This document shows positions 13,445-25,784 of a DNA stretch of 64,000 nucleotides, in pieces. Within the stretch, counting starts at the first letter, position 1. Each line of letters begins with the position of its first letter. Both the position numbers and the translations under genes were made by a program. A model generated the notes under the pieces. It searched no databases. It was not told the DNA's origin and worked only from the letters and a program-made list of their open reading frames with translations. The DNA comes from Astrocystis sublimbata (lineage: Eukaryota > Ascomycota > Sordariomycetes > Xylariales > Xylariaceae), in assembly GCA_022453515.1 (NCBI GenBank), contig JAJNNY010000024.1:1-64000 (forward strand), given 5' to 3'.

Positions 13445-13849
13445 TTATGATACATCATATGTAGACGACATCACGTACGCAAGCGTAAGCGCCCAGACGC
13501 TCTGTGCGATGCCAAGGGTGCCCAACTCAACAGGCACAACGTTCTGCAGGCTCAGCGATCTGGTGATTGGTACGAAAAGCAACCTAGGCATGAGCACTCT
13601 GTCACGGCTACCAACCAGAAACAAGTACTCGAGTTGTATAACAACGCTATGCTCTATGTCAGGCTGTTTCGTAATACGAGCTTGCGTTATGGCGAATGCT
13701 AATGTCGAAGGTTTGAGGGTCGAATTGCCTCGGACGCGTTGGCAGTCTAATATGGCTCTGTCGAAGGCAAATTCAGGTGCGGGGAGGATGTCGGCGCCTG
13801 TTGTTGGTGACACCGCTTTCACCGCCTTGATCTTGGCAGAAAGCAGCAC
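13445..13849 (-). other. Unassigned open reading frame
   Basis: A 134-codon open frame on the minus strand, without an ATG at its 5' end. It ends VMSSTYDVS. It includes regular hydrophobic and polar alternation (DRAILDCQRV, SVVIQLEYLFLVGSRDRVLM, RSLSLQNVVPVELGTLGIAQ). Composition is more protein-like than that of neighbouring shadow frames, and a candidate acceptor (TTACAAG) lies just upstream at about 13858. I cannot identify a family or a complete gene model. It could be a terminal exon, a gene relic or a chance ORF. The opposite strand also has a 143-codon ATG ORF over the same bases, with poorer composition. Confidence 0.25.
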
Positions 13850-16800
13850 CCCTTGTAAGTTGCTTGATTCGATTCAGCTTCCCCGCGCGCCGCGTATTGT
13901 ATGTTCGCTGGCTGACATGCGACGAAAAAGGACAATGTGAACGCATTCCTAACCTTGGCATCGTGGGTCACGAGACGCCGTTCGCGCACAGCCTCTCGCT
14001 TGCAACCATGGCCACCACCTCAAAACCAGACACAGACCAAAGGCTTGGACTGGTTGGGACATTTGTCACTGTTCAATGTTGTAGCAACGTCGCAAAACGT
14101 CTCAGCGACTGAAGGTTTTCTGCGTACATGAACCCGCCTCTTTGACCTTGGTAGCATTATCATCTTAAGCGACATTTAAGTGCTGCAGGGTCTGTGACTT
14201 GTGAAGTCTGATACTGATACGTATCTATCTATCTATGTACAAGAAATGTGAAAGACGGCACCGCCCGAGGAAAACCGATTCGCGCCGACATATATGTCGA
14301 ACTGCGAGCTTGACCAGGGAGGATAACAAGCAAAGTCCACGAGCAGTATATACCAATCAAACGAGACAAGTGCTGCACGTGGACGAGGTCTTAGATTCCG
14401 TGATGTTAGAAAGAAAAAAGACTTGGCTGGTGCCGTTTAGAGTCGTAATGTTGCCCGGGCCGGTCCGCCCTACCTGATATGGCCATGCCAATGATATGGA
14501 ACCAGCCCATGGGACTTAGTCTATCCTGGGTATCTGGAAATCTTGCATTATGCCCCTGAAACCCGATCTATTCGTTTCCCGTCGCGGCGAGCGTGGGAAA
14601 GTAGGCGAGACTACCGTATTGGCATTGTAAAGTCTTGCTACAATAAGCCTCGCTGAACTCTTCGTAACGTAAGCTCAGTGCGGCCAGCGATTCGCGTCAC
14701 GATGAAGGCAAGATGTCTGTTGGCATGGAAATCCGAATGGGGATTGCTAGGACAGCCAGACTCGCACAAGAACTGCAGTCAGCATCGGCGAGCGACCGAT
14801 CACCTATGGCAGGGTTGGAAGTGGCGGCGAGCAATGCATGGCGTTGCAGTGTACCGACGTTCATCGTGCCCCGTGACCTGGTGACCTCGGTAAGCCTTGA
14901 AGCCTACCCACTCGAGCCACTGTACATGTGCTCATTGCGCCACTGGCAGACGAAGGTGAGACCCCATGCATGCCGATTGGTAAAACCCCCACGTGCGCCG
15001 CGGTGAAACAGGCCGGCGCCGGACAAGGCGAACGAGTCGGGGAGGCGGTCATGGGGCGGCGTGGTTGAGGGCACGGCGGGCGTTGTGTACAGCACGCTCC
15101 CTATCCATTCCCCCATTATATGCACAACCGATCGCCGTGGTGGCGCGAATTACGTGTATGCAAATCAAATGGTCATTGATTGATTGCTACGATGCCATGC
15201 GGAGTTGGTGCTGTCAGTTAGAGTGGCACATAGGAGGACGAAAGTGGCCGTGAGCGGGTGCCGCGTTGGTCGAAAAGGGGGACGTCCCTATTTATTGGCT
15301 CAAAAAGACATTGAGGCTCTGAGCAGACCTACTCGTACCTACATACAGAGGTAGAATCAGAAGTACGCGTGCCGAAAGTCCGGTCACGCTATTCTGACGG
15401 TGGTGGCATGAATGCGCTCATTCCACGATGAAGGCGGTGCAGGGAAGAATTGCACAGCCAAGAACGCCGGCGGACGTGGTCTACGGAGTAGTACCTATAA
15501 TCTACAGTATCTGCCCGCCCACTTGTACTCGGTACCCACCACGATGGCGAAGTGTACTATTGACGTAATGCGTAATGTACTTGTACCGACTTACCTACAT
15601 CCCGCCATCCATGGTATACCTACATGTACCTAATAGGTGAGGTGGGCAAGTGGGCTCATGGGAAGAGCCGCCAAGACCCTTTGCCATCCTGAATGCCTGG
15701 CCGATCATCCTGGCACAAGCAGGGGCCCCTAGCAAGGGTTGGGGGATAATGCGCAGAGCCTATCTTTTTGCCGGTTTGCCGTTCTTAGCGAGTCGTCGAT
15801 TGGGGAATTGAAATCTTTACTTAAGTAGAAATTTTACCACCCTCCGTGCGTCATTCCGGCCCGTGATTGATGTGATAACAACAACTCCTCCCCCGTGTCT
15901 CCAAATCCTTACTATTGCTCCTATCGGCATTCGTGGACTCAACCACTCCAGCAATTGTGGACTACGAGTACGTGCCCATCCTGTCGGCAACTGGGGTTTG
16001 ATGCGGTACCTATATCAGGTACTCATACTACTTACTACTACCTAGGATAGAGGAAATATCAAAGTGGGGTTGGTGGTGCTGCAGCTCAGGTATTGTTCAA
16101 GTACCATTTGATCTCAGATCCAGTGGACGGAGTCTAGCCCACATACGTTGTTGGTTGGTAGGCTACTAACAAGTTCCATCAAGTGCGATGCGAGCTAGGT
16201 AAGGTTGTTCACATCCCAGCCTTGGATATAGGCGGGTACTCACTTACTTACGTATATACTGTATTTATTATATGCGCAGTGCGATCTGGACCTCGAATTC
16301 CAATCGAGAACCATGCAGGGTGCTTATAGGTGCTTATAAGCAACTGGAACTACCTGCCGTAGAGAGGAGGTAATACTACAGGACGATAAAAAACCGTACA
16401 TACCTACCTGCCTAATTCCTACGTATCATCTTCCCAATCTATCATGATGCCCAGACTCAGTTGTAACACTAACCTGCCATCGCACGTCGATCCGGTGCAT
16501 TTGGTGGTGGGCGAAAGGAATGCAGCACCTACCTAACACGGCGTGCAATTGCGTCTCTCTATCTGAGATCACCAATCTCCAAAAGCGGCGCGGGCGTTGG
16601 GGTACTTAGCGAGAACCTTGAGATCGTGGGCTCCAAGTGCGAAAAATTAAATGCAGGTAACCTACCTAGGTACTGGTAGTTAGGTACTCTCCATACGTTG
16701 TAGAATAAATCATATATACGAGTAGGGGATTATTTTATATACTTCCATCTTGTTTGGAACGCAGTATATAGGCTGTATGGTAGTTCTAACGGGATCAAGA

Positions 16801-18055
16801 GAAACATAGTTGATTTCAGACTTGATTACATCTTCCTCCCATGTGAACATTCATTTGCAGTTAGCACTACTAGGAGCAGCACGGCTGGCGGAGATGTCTA
16901 CTTGATGTACAGTACCTATGTCTCAGAAACCCCACCAGGCGACCCCCCCAAAGGCCCCACCAACCTGCAGCTGAAGATGTCCATCCCAGGCGACACGCAA
17001 TTTGGAAGGACCTCAGAACACTCCCTCCCCTCTCTGTGGACAGATCCATGGATACTCTTAGGTACTTAAGTATACTTTAGGTACTCTGTCTGGCGAGCCT
17101 GATGCGTATGCCCAGCGGACTGCCCAGCATTGCCGAGAGTTAGTGGTAAGCTTAAAGCGAAAAACATCTCGGCTTGGCGCTGCTCACCCTGTCATAATCC
17201 CAGGCCAGGCCCGCTCCATTGTCCACTACCGTCTGGGCATCGTCCCTACTGCGTCCCTACTGCGTCCCTAACTGCTCGCCCCGGCACCCCGGCTGATCGC
17301 CTGTCGAGCTTGCTCACTCGCTCACTCTCACTCGCCCAGGTAGATATCTAGTAGATTAATTAATCACTTGGAACTCCCTACCGCCAGCCTAGTACCCAGC
17401 ACAGATCAGCCTAGCCGTCGAGATACAGGCATACAGATACAGGGTGAACAGGGTCGTAGGCGGTTTTCGTGCTTGCATCCCTGTCAACACTTTTTCTACT
17501 CGTACGCGGAAGTACTCCCAACCGCCTGTGTATCGACCTCCCATATCCTCGTCACCCTTCGACTACATATCGCATACCTTCCCCAGTTTTCTGCCATTCT
17601 TTGACTTTCTTCACTCACACCTTTCCCACCACCACTCGACTCGCCAACCGCTGACAAGACCGCCACAACTGCTTCGTGGCACCACTGCGCGGTTCGTCTG
17701 TCCGAGGAGAGGACTCACCGGTGTCACGCCATCGCCTCTCAGTACACGGCTATACATCGTCCATTCCCTATGCTGTACATGAGCTGCCTTCTCGACCTCG
17801 ACCTCGAATTCTTTTCTCTTCTCCCTTGACTCCCGCTTGGCATGCCCTCGAGGCCCTGAATGCATTGCCATCTTGAAAGTTGTTGAATGTGTTCCTAACC
17901 CTGGAAGCTGCCAGTTGCGCCCAGTCTTGAGGGTTCGCCTCGTTGGAGGAGGGAGATCAGCCCAGACTCAACTCGAGGCTTGGTTGAAGGGCCCTTGCCC
18001 TGTCCCGACAACCGATACCGAAACTGAGGGAGGAGGTTGAATCTTCCTGGTCAAG
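13850..18055. other. Large intergenic region and 5' leader of the antiporter gene
   Basis: About 4.2 kb without a supported gene. Scattered TAGGTA-type motifs occur at about 15590-15630, 16000-16035, 16400-16420 and 16650-16690. An 11-bp unit (CGTCCCTACTG) is repeated almost three times at 17241-17270. From about 17350 to 17860 the plus strand is pyrimidine-rich with many TCCC, ACC and CACTC runs, which is typical of a fungal promoter or 5' UTR leading to the ATG at 18056. A small upstream ORF (for example 17837-18040) sits just before the main start. Confidence 0.5.
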
Positions 18056-21000
18056 ATGGCGTGGGATCATCTATCGGTCACGAAGTCGCACTTGGTGTAC
18101 ATTATCCTCGGCGGCTTCACCTCGCTGTTCATGCTTTGTTCGTCTTTCATCAAGGAACGACTCTATATTGGCGAAGCCACAGTGGCCACCTTGGTTGGCG
18201 TCATCTTCGGGCCGCATGCCGCTAACCTGATTGACCCCAACAGCTGGGGTAATACTGACGAAATCACACTCGAGTTTTCGCGCGTTGTCCTGGTCGTGCA
18301 ATGTTTTGCCGTCGGTGTCGAGTTGCCCAAGTACTACATGGAGAAACATTGGAAATCCGTCATTTTCCTGCTCTTTCCCGTCATGACTTTCGGCTGGCTC
18401 ATTACCAGTCTCATCATCTGGTGGCTGTTCCCCCTCAACTACTTGGAGAGTCTCACGGTGGCCGCCTGCGTAACAGCTACCGACCCGGTTCTTGCCTCGT
18501 CTGTTGTTGGTAAGGGTAAATTCGCAAAGCGAGTGCCTAAGCATCTAAGAGATCTGCTGTCTGCCGAGTCTGGTTGCAATGACGGCATGGCCTTCCCGTT
18601 TGTGTATTTGGCCCTCTACCTGATCCAGGATCACCTCAGTGCACGGGAAACCACCTTCCACTGGTTCGTCTACACCATTATCTACGAATGTATTTTTGGC
18701 GCCTTCTACGGATTCGTCATTGGCTACATTGCCCGGCATGGTATCAAGATTGCCGAACGACACGATCTCATTGATCGTGAAAGCTTCCTGGTCTTCTATT
18801 TCGTGCTGGCTCTCTTTTGTGCTGGCTCGGGCAGCATATTGGGCGTCGATGACTTGCTCGTTGGCTTTGCTGCCGGTGTTGGCTTTTCCAACGACGGGTG
18901 GTTCCACGAGAAGACGGAGGAATCCCACGTCTCCAACGTTATTGACTTGCTGATCAACCTGGCTTATTTCGTCTATCTGGGTACGATCATCCCCTGGGAG
19001 ATGTACAACAACTCGGCAATCGGCTTGACCGCCTGGAGACTTGCGGTCATGTCGATATTCGTCATCTTGTTCCGTCGCATACCGATCATGCTACTGTTGA
19101 AGCCCATCATCCCAGACGTGAAAACCTGGCGCGAAGCTCTCTTTGCTGGTCATTTTGGCCCCATAGGTGTAGGCGCTATCTTCGTGGCAATTCTCGCCCG
19201 TGCCGAGCTGGAAACAGAACACACAGTCCCTCTCGCAGAGATTCCGCCACCGGGATCGGAGAATTACCAGGTCATCCTGCTTGTTTGGCCAATTGTCACA
19301 TTCATGGTCATTTCATCTATTCTCATCCACGGCTCATCCATAGCGGTCTTCACTCTCGGCAAGCGTATCAACACTCTTTCCTTGACCATGTCGTATACTA
19401 CTGCTCCGGAAGATGGCCCAGCTTGGATGAGCCGCTTGCCTCGTATCTCATCACAGTCTCGATCCCAGGCACGAACGATGTCCGATACAGACTACGATGA
19501 TTTGAAGTCGCCAGATTTCCCCCCGGGGACACTCCCACCAACCGGTATGACAGGCCAATTCTTGCGGCGCCAACAAGAGGAAGAGAAGGACAACCCAAGC
19601 CGAGCCGGGAGTCGTCAATCCTCCCTTGTCAGTCGGCGGCGTAGGAAGAAGTGGGATGATGGCATCGGTCCCGGTGGACCGGTTTCTCAGTCTGCTATAT
19701 TCCCCCAGAGACGAAGTGCAAGCGACCAACCAGAGCCTATGTCGCCAACATCAGACGCCGAAAACTTTGGGCCACTGTCCCCTCGTCGAGATAGCTCGAC
19801 TGGCTCGCCAGGGGAGGTTGCGCAGGGGATCAAAGATGAAAAGTCGTCAGGATCAACATCTGAAGAAGAACCGAAAGAGGTGGAACAGCCAAAATTAGAA
19901 GTGTATGATGAAGGGGATCATATCGTAATAGAAAATGAGGACGGAGAGGTGGTAGCAGTCGAGCCGACACAGCATCAATCCGCTTTAGCTGATACCGAAA
20001 AACTGAAAGAAAAGGCCAAGGAAGAAGTACAAAAGCCTAGCTGGACGTATGAGTCGTTGAAGAAGACTGTTGCCAAGTGGCGCGACGACGAAGTCCAGAA
20101 GCGCAAAGACAAACCCAAGGAGGAGCGCAAGCATGCGCCGGCATGGGCTTATCAATTTGGTAACACGGTAAGTGAAGCTTCCTTACGAATAGACAGTACA
20201 GCCGGCTGACCTGGGCGACAGATCATTGTTGAAGATGAGCATGGAGAAGTTGTGAAGAAGTACGATCTTCCTCCGCCCCAGCAAGGCGAAGGCAAAGACT
20301 ACGTCGCGTCCAGCTTGAAATTCATGGGTATGGGTGGACTGGTGAAGCCGGGTGAGAGGAAACCGATCGACAACGGAGCTCAAGTTGGAGAGTCATCTCA
20401 AGGCCCATCAACGGCTGCAGCGGAACCGACGGTTGGTGTAGTCAAGCGTCCAACATGGGGCGGATTTAGCCGAGCAGCAAACGCCGAGCAGAGGAAGAAG
20501 GGCGGCAATACAGAAGCCCCCAACCAGGGCGAGGACGAAGACCGGGGCATCCGATTTACCATCGGTGCCGCAGGTAGACGGATGACCAAGGATGATTTCC
20601 TCAAGGAGATACAAAAACTTGAACGTTCAAACCGGGAAGTGCCAAACGAAGTGGATGGCCCAACCACCGAGCAGCCTCCGGCAGAGTCAGGACAGACCCG
20701 GAGCCCAGGCCCCGTTAACCCGCAGATCAGCGTCACGCAAGCCAGTGACGAAACTCGCACTGCGAGCAAGTCCCCCGCCCCGGCCGAGGCTCCTACTCGA
20801 GGTCGGAGCGGGTCTCGAACCAACGAGGAGGCGAAGGACGCGGAACCTCAGGAGACTGCTGCAGAGCGTCGACGTCGACTGGCGGCATTCGCGAGCGTGC
20901 GAGAGGATGACAATGGCGAGACGCCCGCGGAGAGGCGGAGGAGAGAAGCAGCATTAGGAGTCGTCAGCCCTTCTTCCGAGGAAAGCGATAGCGACGATGA

Positions 21001-21070
21001 TAACACAGAGAGAGTTCCGCCTGAGAGACGAGGCATTAGGTTTGCTGAGGGTCCGGCGAAAAGGGCTTAG
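18056..21070 (+). CDS. nha1: Plasma-membrane Na+(K+)/H+ antiporter, Nha1/Sod2 family
   Basis: Two exons, 18056-20167 and 20222-21070, with a 54-bp intron (GTAAGT..CAG), give 986 residues, almost identical in length to yeast Nha1 (985). Residues about 10-430 form the multi-helix CPA1-type transporter core. The ion-binding motifs are TDP at 142-144 and ND at 175-176 (ESGCNDG). Conserved GVDDLLVGFAAG and HFGPIGVGAIF segments follow. After about residue 445 comes a long hydrophilic tail, rich in Ser, Glu, Lys and Arg with many RRR/SP motifs, as in fungal Nha1, where the tail controls activity and osmotic response. The protein exports Na+, Li+ and K+ in exchange for protons and so supports salt tolerance and pH and potassium homeostasis. 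The intron falls inside the tail at QFGNT/IIVEDEHGE. Confidence 0.95.
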
Positions 21071-21894
21071 ACTGCTTCCTTCTTGTCTCACTCAGGATAC
21101 CATATTTTAATTACATAGATACGGAGTACGCTTCACCATAATAGCCCACTAGCTTTAGCGATAGATAATGCTAGACACTCTAGACAGTTGAGGTGATATA
21201 TTTATGTGTTTACCGACTTAGTAGATATGTTAAGTAGGTAACAGCAACATCTATGATGATGTGTAGATAATAATTAGTATAATTAGCTAGCTTGTTGTTG
21301 ACTTTTGTCTACCTCGCCGAGGTACCTAGAGCAAGTGTCAGGAATGAAGTTAAATCACGATGCCTTAGGTATATGTGTGTTGGACAGTGGGTGGGTGGTA
21401 GTAGTAGGTACCTAGTACTTAAGGTAATAAGTTGTTGTTTATGTATTAGGTACAGGTACTGATAATTCATGTGCCAATTGCGATGCCAATCCAATGACGA
21501 ATGATGGCTTCCCAACGTCCCTTAGGTACATTAGGAAGAATTTAGGTAGGCCCGCTATGACGAGCTGCTGCAGCTCTACGATACAGGCGAGACAGGGTGA
21601 CAGGCTTTCCTGACACACAGACCACTTTACAGCGACGGTGCCTACGTAGGTAAGTGCCTAAATAGGTAGGGAGGGACTAAGGGCCTCAGGTATTAAAACC
21701 GTGCTAGCTTCATGCGACGGACTGTATAACGGGACCTGATGATGAATTTTTTGATATGGCCTGCACTCCAGCTCTTGCGACGCTAACGTCCTACCTATCG
21801 AGCCTTCTCCGCGCCTCTGATCTTATCGTGCTCCTCCATTTCCCACTGCCGCAACAACAACGCCGTCACCAGAATCGCAGCGCACACAGTCAAA
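21071..21894. other. Intergenic, nha1 3' end and tom22 promoter
   Basis: About 820 bp. An AT-rich nha1 3' region is followed by TAGGTA-type motifs at about 21300-21330, 21400-21450 and 21640-21675, then a C-rich leader before the tom22 start. No gene was seen. Confidence 0.5.
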
Positions 21895-22577
21895 ATGGTC
21901 CAGCTTCAAGAAATTGTCGATGAGCATTTCCAGGAGGACCAGGCTGGTCCCGAGGAGGATGAGGGCGATTACACAGACACAGGTACGTCAGATATGTTCC
22001 CTTTCCCTCTTCCATTTTCCATTTTCTATTTTCCAAAGTTGCAGATTGCCTTGCATTTCACATCTGCATTTACTTTCCTCTGCCGCTCCCTTTCACAGGC
22101 TGCGGGCCGCTTGCTGACCAATTTTGCTACCCTGCAGACTCCGAGATCTCGGATGAGTCCGAGTATGACCCCACCGACGAGAGCCTTGCCGAGCGCCTGT
22201 ATGCTCTGCGCGACATAATACCTCCCCAAACGCGGGGCACCATCTCGAACACATTCACGACAACCGGCAACGCCATCAAGTCAGTTCTGTCGTTCGGCGG
22301 CAAGTCGTTATGGGTCATCAGCAGCTCGGCCCTGCTGCTGGGCATCCCGTGGGCGCTGGCCTGGTCCGAGGAGCAAACGGTGCTCGAGATGGAGAAGGAG
22401 ATGAAGATGCGCGAGATGGGTGGAGATGTAAGCCGTACCACTGCGTCCGCATGGCCTGTGGTGCAAGTTCGCTGACAATAGACCTCACAGCTTTTGACCG
22501 CGGGCGTTGGCGATGGCGCTTCGACAGCACACCAGATTGGTGCAGCACTCGGCCCGGAGGCTAAGGCTTCGTTGTAA
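21895..22577 (+). CDS. tom22: Mitochondrial import receptor subunit Tom22
   Basis: Three exons, 21895-21982, 22138-22427 and 22491-22577, give 154 residues. The protein starts MVQLQEIVDEHFQ and has an acidic cytosolic domain (GPEEDEGDYTDTDSEISDESEYD). LAERLYALRDIIPPQTRG follows, then the single tail-anchor helix near residues 85-105 (GKSLWVISSSALLLGIPWAL), and a short intermembrane tail with MEKEMKMREMG. This order is that of Neurospora Tom22. It is the central receptor and organiser of the TOM complex in the outer mitochondrial membrane, binding presequences and Tom20/Tom40. The essential proline of the tail anchor is present (GIPW). The first intron is 155 bp and the second 63 bp. Confidence 0.95.
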
Positions 22578-23402
22578 ACCAACTTTGCACGAATTGATCC
22601 CCTGCGTCGCAGAGTCCGTGCACCACCTTGCACAGGATACAGAGGACACGGGGTCTCGAGACAACTTTGCAGCAAGCATCTGCTTTGTACCATTACGCGC
22701 TCATCAATACATAATACGAGCCAAACGACGCATCACACTCGGCGCATTCCCTGAGGTGGAAGGAGCTCTTGGGGTATCAATTGCTACGGTCCCCGATCTT
22801 CGTTTTTGATGTGGTTTCATCTCGCCGACTTCTATAGGTCCTAGGCAGGAAGGAAGTCTCACCTCACTAGCCGGAAGGCATATCTGCAGCATGCAGCACT
22901 CTTGTACCATATTTGTTGGGGATACGGACGGACGTATGTGTGAATCTCATGACGAGGGGGGCCTTGGTAACATAGATGGACTGGTTTTGTCCATTATCAC
23001 GAATTAACTCCTGTTTTAATGACCATTCATTCCCTGTGTATTGCTCTGTTTAAATGGCGCAGAAGTCTTAGCTGAATTGAAGACTAGGGGTTATAGCAAC
23101 TTTTCGCTGGCAGGTCTAGATCAAGGTACACGATTTTGTGATTATGGTAACTATGAAAGAAGACCTCAGGGCTTGCTTGGTATTCCTGCAGCTTGTTGTT
23201 CTGAATTATTCTAGTTGCCTGCTAACTGAAGCCCTACTGAGACACCTACTTAGTTGTTGGAAGTTATCCTAGCTATTCCATTAAGAGGCATGAGGTTTTT
23301 AAAAGAGAGGATGCTGGACTATTGGTGAATCAAACTGCTAGTTTCATAAGGTTATAGGTTGGTGACAACGCTGGCTATGATATGAGCTTATCTCAGATGA
23401 TG
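22578..23402. other. Intergenic, between tom22 and tRNA-Leu
   Basis: About 820 bp of AT-rich sequence. It should contain the tom22 3' end, and no second gene was recognised. The tRNA has internal promoters, so no upstream element is expected. Confidence 0.5.
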
Positions 23403-23511
23403 GGCAAGATGGCCGAGCGGTTAAGGCGGTAGACTCAAGTTGTACTTGTCTGTGAACACAGAAACTATTCTACTGGGGCAACCCGCGCGAGTTCGAATCT
23501 CGCTCTTGTCA
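23403..23511 (+). tRNA. tRNA-Leu (anticodon CAA) with a 28-nt intron
   Basis: The 7-bp acceptor stem GGCAAGA pairs with TCTTGTC (one G-T pair) and is followed by discriminator A at 23511. The D arm is GCC...GGC and carries the A-box (TGGCCGAGCGGTTAAGG). The anticodon stem GTAGA pairs with TCTAC. The anticodon CAA is at 23436-23438. The intron lies one base 3' of the anticodon (about 23440-23467), the canonical nuclear position. There is a long variable arm (TGGGG CAA CCC), as required for tRNA-Leu. The T arm with GTTCGAATC gives the B-box. It decodes UUG codons. Confidence 0.95.
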
Positions 23512-24269
23512 ACGATATTTTTGTCTGTTTTGCCTTTCTCATAAATATGAGCAGATCATTCATCCATCAGTTGCCTCACCCAATTCTATGTTTTGTACGT
23601 AGTTTTATACGTAGTATAGGAATGGCCCCAAGCCTCAATCAAGCTTTGGTACCTACATGTAGAGCTGGTGGGAGGATCACGTGATATGAGATACACTTGG
23701 AAGCCTAGGCTACTGCCACACAACAAACACATCGACGGTCCCGTCAACAACTCTCTCACTGCCCAGGCTGCTTGGATCGCAACCTCTGTATCATTCGCCA
23801 GCTTCAAGCGAGAAGGGCACAGGCACAGGCAGGCACAGGCACTGGGCCTTGGGGCCGGAGCTTTCACGATGAATCGAAGGGAGCAGAACACTTTACTGGG
23901 TGAGTGCTGGAATACTACTCCCCCCCCAATCATCACTTAGTGCTTGCAGCAATCGGCATCCATGGCGATGAAGGTAGGAATGATACCTATACGAACGCAG
24001 CAAGGCCCTAGATGTTTGAGCGTCCTTACCCTCTTACACTACTCCAAGCACCCAATGCCCATGGCAACAGAGGTTTGGTAGTGCTGTAGTCACAGAGATC
24101 GATGGGCAACAAAATCCTGATGGCAGTTGGGCTACATACAAGCTGCCTCGCGATTCTTTTTTTTTTTCCTCAACCATCTCCCCCGAAAGCACATCTTCAT
24201 CCTTCCTGCACCCCGAACAGTAAACACAAGACGACATCAATATCACAAACACCAATACCAACATCTATC
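23512..24269. other. Intergenic
   Basis: About 760 bp between the tRNA and the Med22-like locus. It has a short polyT/C leader near 24150-24190. Overlapping short ORFs on both strands at 23586-23940 show no domains. An oligo-CAGGCA microrepeat lies near 23818-23840. Confidence 0.45.
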
Positions 24270-25430
24270 ATGGCTCCTGAGCAGATTGGCACCACATATG
24301 AGTCCGATATCAGCGAAGAAGACGATCTGGCTACTGGCGTCGATGGGCCGGTCTAGGAGACTCCTGTTGATGATGATGACCGTCACATTTGCCATGCGGG
24401 TACGGGTGGTGGTGGAAAGGAAGGCCAACATTCACAACCCACTCTTAATATCCCCATCGGCCGAGTGAATGAGACTGCTGGCGCTGGACGGGGTTCTTCG
24501 TCAGACCCTGTCTCGCCAGCTAAGCTACCAGAAGCCCTTCTGAACTTAGACTTCAGGACAATGTACAAGGACATGAGTAACAACCCTACTGGCCGTCCAG
24601 CTAGTCCTCAAAGCACTCACACTCCGTCCTCGGTAGCTTGGGCCAAAGCCGGAGAGCTAGATAGGACTTTTGCATCAACCAATCACACCAAGTCTACAAA
24701 TACAAAGCCCAGCCCTAGGAAGGCTCCATTGGATAAAACCAACACGAAGCCGGCATCGCATGTTCCTGAGAAACGCCTGAAGCCAGACCAAAGCAAAATG
24801 CCTCCTGCTAACAAAGATACCCTGCTAGACCGGCACGAGAGAATCGTTGCTGCGATCCTTACAAGGTTCCGCAACATGGTGGACGCCGCCACCGCACCAC
24901 TCCCCTCCGCGCCAGCGATTCCGCACGCAGCGCTGAACAGCATGGTAATGCACAACGAGAGCTCCGCCTTGGTATGTCATTTCCTATACCATCTAAGGCA
25001 GAATCAGCCCTGTTATCCATGCCATCGTCTCATTATCCAACGGCACCACCTCAACCCCTCCTCTTATTCACTACATAACAACACGGAGATGACTAGCCTT
25101 GTCGCTGATTTTAACGTTCTTCGTCATGTGCAGATTCACGAGATCGAGAATCTGCTCTCTCTGACCCGCGAGATCAAGAAGCTATGGATCGCCGGGCCGC
25201 TGCGCAAGCCTGGCGACGCCGACGAGAAGAGCTCCGAGAAGGTCCTGGACGAGAGAGCCGCCCGTGTCGCCAAGTACTACGAAACCCTCGTGATGTTAGA
25301 GAGAGAGAACGCCAAGAAGAAGAACCCGGCCCAACAGAACCCTTCTGAGCGTACCTCCATGAAAGATAAGCCCGCCGACGTCAAGAGTGGGAAGGGCGAT
25401 GAAGCCGGCACCCGGGAGAAGCAGGGGTGA
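24270..25430 (+). CDS. Probable Mediator subunit Med22, with an interrupted 5' extension
   Basis: The conserved part is LLDRHERIVAAILTRFRNMV, then MVMHNESSAL joined to IHEIENLLSLTREIKKLWIA across an intron at 24972-25133. This matches the Med22/Srb6 pattern: an N-terminal helix, then an E..A..L segment and an LL.L.REIK.LWI.GPL helix. Med22 is a head-module subunit of Mediator, which links activators to RNA polymerase II. The likeliest start for the conserved protein is the ATG at 24798 (MPPANKD), and another in-frame ATG lies at 24561. Upstream, an ATG at 24270 opens an acidic segment (YESDISEEDDL) ended by TAG at 24354-24356. The same frame then stays open to 25430. The 162-bp intron is a multiple of three and stop-free, so its retention would keep the frame. 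The tail is Lys-rich. Med22 assignment is by pattern recognition only. Confidence 0.65.
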
Positions 25431-25784
25431 TTCGCCTTGATACGGGAAGCACAAGCTGGGAGGGAAAAGTCATGGTGTTATCCGGATGGAGAACGAGCAC
25501 AACTACTTAAGGTGTCTATGAGCAGTCCGTGGCGCAATCGTTGATGGGCTAAATATACGACAGTTGTCTACTTGATGAATAGTTGTATGGGGTAATAGGT
25601 TTGCCTACAGGATGGGGATACTACACATCAGAGTACTGATTTGCATGCCATTACACCTTAAGAAGTAGCGTGTAAATACTTGTTTGTGTATTCTTTTAAA
25701 GGCCTATCTACCCAGTGACTATTTGGTATGTGTGGTATGTGTGAACACTGTGATCTAAACCAACTTACATTATGCCTGCATCGC
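25431..25784. other. Intergenic, convergent 3' ends
   Basis: About 350 bp between the Med22-like stop and the pus1 stop. AT-rich, and no features were seen. Confidence 0.5.

Noticed and set aside
13509..13940. A 143-codon plus-strand ATG ORF at 13.5 kb
   Set aside because: It overlaps a minus-strand frame of better composition and shows no family resemblance.
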